This document shows positions 58,201 through 64,000 of a stretch of DNA of 64,000 nucleotides, piece after piece. Numbering within the stretch: position 1 is the stretch's first letter; each line of letters starts with the position of its first letter. Made by a program: the position numbers and the translations under genes. A model generated the notes under the pieces. The model was not told where the DNA came from and did not search any database. It saw nothing but the letters and a program-made list of their open reading frames with translations. Source of the DNA: Strobilurus pachycystidiatus (Eukaryota > Basidiomycota > Agaricomycetes > Agaricales > Physalacriaceae); NCBI GenBank assembly GCA_019915135.1, contig JAHLMK010000004.1, forward strand, positions 682,001 through 746,000, read 5' to 3'.

Positions 58201-61191
58201 CGAACCTAGGAGACTTGAGCTCGGAAGAAGACAAGAGCATGCGAGGGACAAACCTTATCTGCAAGTTGACTTCGGTCGATTGAGTTGAATTCCAGAAGGT
58301 CATCGTAGGATTCAATTGCAACTGGTGGGCCGTGTATGCCAGCAACTTTCCAGGATTCCCCATCTTTGTACGTTCGAATGCCCCTTGAGAGTCCAGTATC
58401 ATCGACAGCAAGGCCCAAGGGACCGCTGTAATTCATGTCGTCAACCCATTTACGTGCGTCCTCGAAGTTCTTCTGTATGTCGGGTCCGGCTTGGAATCGT
58501 CCTGTTTTTGCAGCTCTTTTCCTGGAAATGATGCTTAGATGAATTCAAGAGCGTCAGTAAACCACATACTGAATTGTTCGAATGTGTGGACCACCAAGCT
58601 CTTTCCGAAGCATGCGATAGACCCGCGGACACATGAGCGCTGTGTTGGTACAGATCATATCCCACGTTGTATCGTACTTCATGTTTTGGAGGCCTTTGCC
58701 TCGATGGTGTCGATCCTCAATCTCCATGATGCCTGTGCAGAGCCCAAGAAAAGCGTTGTATGTCCCGTAGCGTCCCTTGGATCCGCGCCGAGCTAATGTA
58801 AGCCATCGCGAAGATTCGGGCTGAATTTCTGAGCATGAGAATTGAATAGTCAAATGATGAATAATCTACGCACCATTAAAAGCAGTTCATGAACGTCGTG
58901 ATGACGGGCAGAGGCCTCTGCAATCACTGCATTTCGATATCCGAAGGGCGTATACTTCGCATTTTTATCCTCGGGCATCGGTCGGCTTAAGGCGTTCTGA
59001 AAGACACGATCTTTGAGAAGTTTCATGTCTGGCGCGCAAGGGACTCGCGGAGCCGAAGACGACGAGACTGAGATTTGCCCCAGGCAGTCCACCGAGCGAA
59101 CTACTAGAGCAACGTGCTCGAGCTTCCATCGAGCTTTTGCACTCTCGATATCCAGAATCCGTTTATGGCGCTCCTTCGCATTTTTCGGCTTGGACATGCT
59201 CTTATCCTGGGCAAGAACGATCTCCTTAAGCTTGGATCGATGCGGTGCACCACCGTAAGTCGCCACTGAGCGTCTAACAAGTCGAGAGATGCGTGCATGC
59301 ACGGCGTCGGTGAGACCGGGACATGCCAAAGTCTGTCTCGTAGCGGTAGCCGTGGCCGACTTGGAAAGTGCAAAATAAGAAGTTATACCGCTCTGTGCAC
59401 CCGACTCCTTCTTGCAGCCAGCGCCGATAAGATGCGACTCGAAGTAACTGATTGCATTGTTGGCGCGCATTCGGACCGCTTTTCGACACCGTCCACAGAT
59501 GACGACCTTTTGGTCGGTGAGACTGAATTCCGGTCCGTAAGCGTCCAGTTTATAGACTTTGCGCTGAAAGGCTTGGAATTTAGAATCTCTCCACCAGGAA
59601 GGACCGACTGGTATCTGGTCCGCGGAAATGATAAGTTTCTTCTGTGAAACAATGGTCTGAGGATACACTGATACTGCGCAGAGTACACAGACACACCTTT
59701 TGTTTGACCTGCGGAGTTACTTCTTGAGGCAATGACGCCTCGTCCGCCTTGGCTTGCTTCTTCTTGTTTGCTTTTGCAGTTGGCGGAGGCGTAGTATATC
59801 CGTCTGTTGCCTCAGAGTCACTCGACGTGTCGCTATCAGAAGGAAGATGATTGTATTCTGCTTCAGCGTATCTGCGTAGGCGACGGCTGTGTTGAGCATG
59901 ACGGGTCTGAGATTGGAGGTGCAGGTCAAGATCAAAGGCAGCAGTTGCCTTTTCCGTCGTCGGTGGATGAACAGCATCAGCGGCCACCTGTTTGATCATC
60001 AACTTCGACGTCTCTATCCACTGGACCGGCGTAGCTCACCTTTGCTTCCCTCTCAATCTCTCCCAGCTCTGGTACATGCAATATACATGCAACGAAAAAT
60101 TCGGCGCGTGCTTTGAACGGCTTCTTGGGATCCCATAACGGGAACAATGGACAATATGCAGTCGACAGTGTCTCCTGTTGACCATTCCGGCGAAAGTAAG
60201 ATATGCGCCAGATGTCGCACAGGAACTCCTCCCCTCTGTAGAAATGGCAACCCGCTCTGCCACGGTGACTGCTCAACTGCTGTTATCGTCTTCGCCACTA
60301 GCGTCGCACTCCATCCTTCTAGTTCTCCTTTTGTCTCCACCCAGGCAAGTCTCTGCTGCCAGAACGAACGGTTCTCATTCATCCGGTTACCCCACTTCCA
60401 TGCACGGACAGACCAAAGTGGGAGTTGCCTATCGTTCTTCACCGGATGCTGGACTGACCGATGGTTGTTTTCCAGAGCTTTGCGCAATAGATCGTCCAGT
60501 GTTCGGCAGGTGAGTGGGGAAGGGAGGACAAGAGAGGACACTGTATCCGGTATGTCCTGCTCGATGATGCTATCACTGGGGCTAAACCACTCTATCCCTC
60601 TCAGACCGAATTTTCGGCTACCTGGCTGCTGAGGGAAACTGAGGGCAAGAAAGCTCTTGACGGACGTGCGAGGGTCTGGCTTTAGCGCATCGAGAAGAGG
60701 AGAGGGAGGCTGTAGTGCCTCCAATTCGCGGTCGAGGTCGCGCTCCATGCAGGGCGTAATATCGGGCGTGAATGCGGACGAGATGGTGGCCAAGGTGAAA
60801 TTTGCCGGACAGTATTTTCCTTTTCCATACATACGTCACTGCCAACTGGCTGATAGCCTCGTTCTCATTTGGATAATGTAATTAGGCAAATCTATCAGTC
60901 TACCAGACTCGTGTGTGTGTGTCTAGACATGGAAGATGAAATTCGCGACATCGATGTACAGAGATTGTAGGCAGGACATGACGACATGTGGGCTCTCGCG
61001 CCATATTTGGCACCTTCTGGCATGAGAGGTGGCCGCAACGAACATCTTTTTGGCTCAGCACGGCACGATACATATGGTGCCAAAGGGCCCTACATTTGGC
61101 TGTTTCCACCGTACATCGTCTCAAAATTTTCTCGGATTTGGCACTTTGTGGATCGGACATCGAACCGTATTGGCGGGGGTCCTTGTAAGTC
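55203..61191 (-). mobile_element. P-like DNA transposon, right copy, with target duplications
   Basis: Element 55211-61183 (5,973 bp), the exact mirror of the left copy about the point 54590. Its own 8-bp duplication TGTAAGTC lies at 55203-55210 and 61184-61191 and differs from that of the left copy, so it is a separate insertion event and not an assembly mirror. I saw three substitutions between the copies (left positions 50627, 52044 and 52331). Confidence 0.95.
55434..60748 (-). CDS. Transposase, P element/THAP9-like (right copy)
   Basis: Same gene as 48432-53746 in mirror position, all exons open. Two amino-acid differences: Gln to Arg in the SDEQFQEMI segment and Asn to Asp in QRMINVGSA. 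The third difference is in an intron. Zinc finger, acidic core residues and splice sites are unchanged, so both copies could be active. Confidence 0.75.
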
Positions 61192-62880
61192 GACCCGTGA
61201 CAATACAAGTAGTGTTACATATACCTCGACCTGGATGGAAGAATATGAGCAAGCTTCAACCCTATTTGCTCACAAGACTCCGATACAACCTCTTCCCCAG
61301 CCCCCACGCCTCCCTATCCGCAATCACCGCCAATTCCTCACATCGACCGAGTCCAGAGATCCCAGCTCCCAACGCCCAAAGCCTCTCAATCGTCGCCCGT
61401 GACAGCGCAGCTTCTACATGCAGCCGCTCCCCGCCTCGAGCCCTCGCCAGGTTGACCAAACCCTCCTCGTCTATCGTTTTCTTGAACTTCAGGCTCAAAC
61501 TCGTATGCTGAAACCTGCCACTGAGGATGGCGAAGGCGCCTTCAGGCATGTTGGCGAGCAGTTTGAGGTGCAGGTCCATGGATGGGACTCGGAGACGAGG
61601 GAGGACCTGCAATGCGGTCCGTTCAATGAAGAACACAAAGTAGAGGTGTGCTGTGCGTAGCGAAGGGAGCGTCGCAAGGGCATCGGCGTCCGCCGCATCG
61701 AATATAGCGCTATCCGCGTATATCTCGTCCACATTCGGAGCGTGAACCAGCGGGAGGAATGCCTTGAGGTTCGCACTCTTGAATCTGAGCACCCTCAGCG
61801 CGGGGCGAGAAAGTGGGATGGCGGGGCGCGTCCAATTCACCGTGCTGAGGTCGTGATCCTTCACCGTACACTCGCGCAGGTTGGGGCATTGGGATAGCAT
61901 CGTGTAGAAGGTGGGCTGGTTGGGGAACGAGAGTGTTAGACTAGTGAGCTGGTGCCAGGGAATCGAGAGATCGGGGTAGGGCGTGTGGCGGAAGAATATG
62001 GACAGGGAGGTTAGATATGGGGCGTGGGCGAACGAGGGCATGGTTATCTGTCGCCCTCCCCAAATCAGTGGGAAGAATGAATCGGTGTCTTTGACCTCGA
62101 GGGATTCGAGGCGCAGAAACGGGCCCTCCATGCTCTGGTGGTTTGCGTCGAACGTAATCGGAAGGAGGCAGAGGGAGACAACGGTCCAGCGGTCTGAATC
62201 TGTGCAGAGGAGCTTGAGAATCTTGATGGGGAGATGCTCAACCGTTGAATGGTCGGTGATCCAGTGGCGGATGTGGGATGACAGCGGCGCACTGGGTAGC
62301 AATTGATGTAGATAGCCACGCAAACGGGAGAGAATGAGCATGTTGGTACGCGCGCGGACGGTGGAGTCTTTGTCACTTGGGAGGTACATGTCTAGGTAGA
62401 TCGGGATTGGATGAAAGGTTAGGGCAGCAGCGCGCCAGTGCTTGTTGACATAAAGAGCGGGAAACTCTTTTTTGTCGGGCATCGTGATGAGAGTAGCGTA
62501 TGGCCCATCGAGACGGCGGTGCATGATGTCTGGTTTGCACAACGTGAAAATTGCAAGCAACAGTTCGACCGGGAGGTCTGACGCTGCGGAGATTGGGCCC
62601 AAGCCAAAGCTGAGGAGGCCTGTCAAGCGCGGTAGCAGCGGAGACATGAGTGTTGCTGCGAAAGCCTGAAGCACTGCAGTTTGTGAAACGGGTAGATGCC
62701 TACCATATAGACCACTACTTTATACGATAAAAACGGGCCGGGCTGTACGTAAGAGAGCGCAGAGAGGGCGATGCGAGGAAGCGTTGCAAAAGTGAAGTGA
62801 AGAGAGCGCTTATGTGGTAGTACACAGCCACATCCACAGCTTGCGTTCGTGCCACGTTCACGACACGTCCGTTCGTGTTT
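61192..62880. repeat. Segmental duplication, right copy (inner part)
   Basis: Inverse copy of 21677-23400 with the promoter, the F-box gene and its 3' flank. Similarity starts at ACGAACGGACGTGTCGTGAA (near 62875). It lacks the 623-bp tandem unit. Confidence 0.8.
61262..62647 (-). CDS. F-box/leucine-rich-repeat-like protein, full copy 2
   Basis: Intact 461-aa paralog of the gene at 21910, starting MSPLLPRLTGLLSFGLGPIS. F-box-like segment DLPVELLLAIFTLCKPDI and the LYVNKHWRAAALTFHPI helix are kept. Differences cluster between residues 85 and 160 (HIRHWITDHSTVEH) and near the C-terminus (SGRFQHTSLSLKFKK, one residue shorter), the presumed substrate-recognition part. Its 3' flank, about 70 bp after the stop, is where the right transposon inserted, so transcript ending may now use transposon sequence. 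Confidence 0.78.
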   Translation of the reverse strand: MSPLLPRLTGLLSFGLGPISAASDLPVELLLAIFTLCKPDIMHRRLDGPYATLITMPDKKEFPALYVNKHWRAAALTFHPIPIYLDMYLPSDKDSTVRARTNMLILSRLRGYLHQLLPSAPLSSHIRHWITDHSTVEHLPIKILKLLCTDSDRWTVVSLCLLPITFDANHQSMEGPFLRLESLEVKDTDSFFPLIWGGRQITMPSFAHAPYLTSLSIFFRHTPYPDLSIPWHQLTSLTLSFPNQPTFYTMLSQCPNLRECTVKDHDLSTVNWTRPAIPLSRPALRVLRFKSANLKAFLPLVHAPNVDEIYADSAIFDAADADALATLPSLRTAHLYFVFFIERTALQVLPRLRVPSMDLHLKLLANMPEGAFAILSGRFQHTSLSLKFKKTIDEEGLVNLARARGGERLHVEAALSRATIERLWALGAGISGLGRCEELAVIADREAWGLGKRLYRSLVSK

Positions 62881-63695
62881 CTTTGGAAGAAAGCACCGAA
62901 GCAGGCGTTGATTTGGAGGATTGTACCACCATGAGCAGTGATGCTTAGATCTGTGTAGCAAGCTGTTTGTCTGGAATAGCGGGAAAGGAGAGTGCAGACA
63001 TTGACCACTTCCCATTGGAAATGCGTGGACATCACGCGACGTGTCGTCCTTGACTTGCTCCGTAGCGCAGGAGGAGGTGTGATGGAGAGGCAGATACCTA
63101 AGTGTACAACCGTCTCAAAAATCTAGTATGGAAGGTTTGGGACCTCTTGTAAGGCCATGCTTCATAAGTTGGTCGAAGGAAGGAGCGCGTAATGATGGAA
63201 GTCATTGAGATGAGGCTTCCATAGGTACCACCTTCCGAACCAATTCTAAAGTCTTCTGACTAGACAGCGAGATCATAGATAAGACAAGGGGACAGGCGGT
63301 GCCAGTGGGTGTGAGGAACATTCAGCACGTCGGTAGCGCGGATCATATATAAGAAGGCTTGAAGAATGCGCAGACAGAAGCCTTCTTGCGGGGAGGGCCT
63401 ATCGTGATTTTCCTCTCGTGCGCTGACGAACAAGAAATTGTGACTGTGGCCCATGAAAGTGCAAGACAAGAAAACAGGACTCGCAAGCGCTGCCAAACAA
63501 ACGCTAAGGATCCGGTGAACAACAGCCAAACAACTCTATTACACACTTAACCTTTTGCCTTTTCAAGCTTCTCCACCTTCGTTTGCTTGCCTGCTTAATT
63601 GCTCGCTTTTACCCCACAGGTGTTCACTCACTCTGTCGGACAATCTACCCCTACAAGCTATTTCATCAATTACGACGACCAGCAACAGCAACGCG
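62881..63695. other. Intergenic, upstream of the last gene
   Basis: No gene is seen. A TATATAAG box at 63346-63353 and a pyrimidine-rich leader (63540-63620) suggest a promoter for the gene starting at 63696, but the distance is long, so an unseen leader exon is possible. Confidence 0.4.
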
Positions 63696-64000
63696 ATGCT
63701 GACCCTCGCTGTCATTCTCCCCACGCACAGCGATGACCGTCTCGGTGTCGAGACCCAGCTCACCGAACAGCCGCAGGTCGAGATACTCAAAGAGCGGCTG
63801 CTGCGTCTGGAAGCGTCGGAATACCTTGCCGAGCTCTTCCCGAACGCTCCTCTCGACCAGCTCACCACCGACGAGGGCGTTTGGGTCTACGTCCTACAAT
63901 CCCCTTCCGCCCTCACCCAGCCCGACGGCGTGGTTCTTAGTCCCGACGCGGAAATCGCCCAAGCCCAGATATCCGCCCTCTTTGCCAGCTCGCCGATCTT
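63696..64000 (+). CDS. Unknown protein, 5' part (runs off the window)
   Basis: ATG at 63696 opens a frame that is uninterrupted for 101 codons to the window end. It begins MLTLAVILPTHSDDRLGVET and continues with VEILKERLLRLEASEYLAEL and a hydrophobic WVYVLQSPSAL stretch. GC-rich third positions agree with coding. I do not recognise the family; the pattern of alternating helices is compatible with a nucleotide- or protein-binding N-terminal domain but nothing more can be said. Confidence 0.5.
   Translation, partial: MLTLAVILPTHSDDRLGVETQLTEQPQVEILKERLLRLEASEYLAELFPNAPLDQLTTDEGVWVYVLQSPSALTQPDGVVLSPDAEIAQAQISALFASSPI

Noticed and set aside
47997..61183. Assembly artefact making a mirror repeat
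   Set aside because: The two copies have different 8-bp target duplications, different flanks and a unique spacer, which a false mirror would not produce.
18157..62674. One large inverted duplication covering tRNA-Leu(CAG) and the F-box genes
   Set aside because: The order is wrong: tRNA precedes the F-box gene on both strands in window terms, and the DNA between them does not match.

Overview
The window is nuclear DNA of a filamentous basidiomycete, most likely a wood-decay Agaricomycete close to the Polyporales. The support is GC-rich genes with many 45-75 nt GT-AG introns, tRNA-Leu genes with anticodon-loop introns, and a gene set typical of that class: P450, HET, F-box families and a fungal Stealth protein. 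No bacterial features are present.

Layout. 1-1052: 3' end of a cytochrome P450. 1169-1276 and 4889-4996: two intron-containing tRNA-Leu(AAG) genes in opposite orientation, flanking ATG13 (2256-4064). 5563-6936: alpha/beta hydrolase. 7954-10436: Stealth phosphotransferase. 10848-13011: ALG6 glucosyltransferase. 13336-17900: two head-to-head paralogs with an Orc6-like N-terminus and a C-terminal PWWP domain. 18157-18244 and 43055-43142: two tRNA-Leu(CAG) genes, each followed closely by a small terminal-inverted-repeat element. 19312-20271: unknown conserved-looking gene. 20480-20765: F-box relic. 20929-21612: derlin. 21910-24033: F-box gene plus a truncated tandem copy. 24556-26343: HET gene. 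26735-32850: gene-poor, with a basic ORF, a cluster of perfect hairpins and a 122-bp minisatellite. 32853-34691: MFS transporter. 36420-39974: long low-complexity F-box-like gene. 40410-42990: hAT-like non-autonomous elements, one nested in another. 45751-47097: nucleotidyltransferase-like protein with proline-rich repeats. 47997-61183: two almost identical 5,973-bp DNA transposons in opposite orientation. 61262-62647: second full F-box copy. 63696-64000: start of an unknown gene.

The left half is mostly housekeeping: autophagy initiation, N-glycan precursor synthesis, ER-associated degradation and chromatin. The right half is an accessory region shaped by repeats. The main discovery is the transposon pair. 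Each copy has 32-bp terminal inverted repeats and its own perfect 8-bp target-site duplication, and I found only three substitutions between them, so both moved recently. The spliced transposase reads like the P element/THAP9 type (inference). The right copy landed in the 3' flank of the second F-box gene and split an older segmental duplication, which gives a clear order of events.
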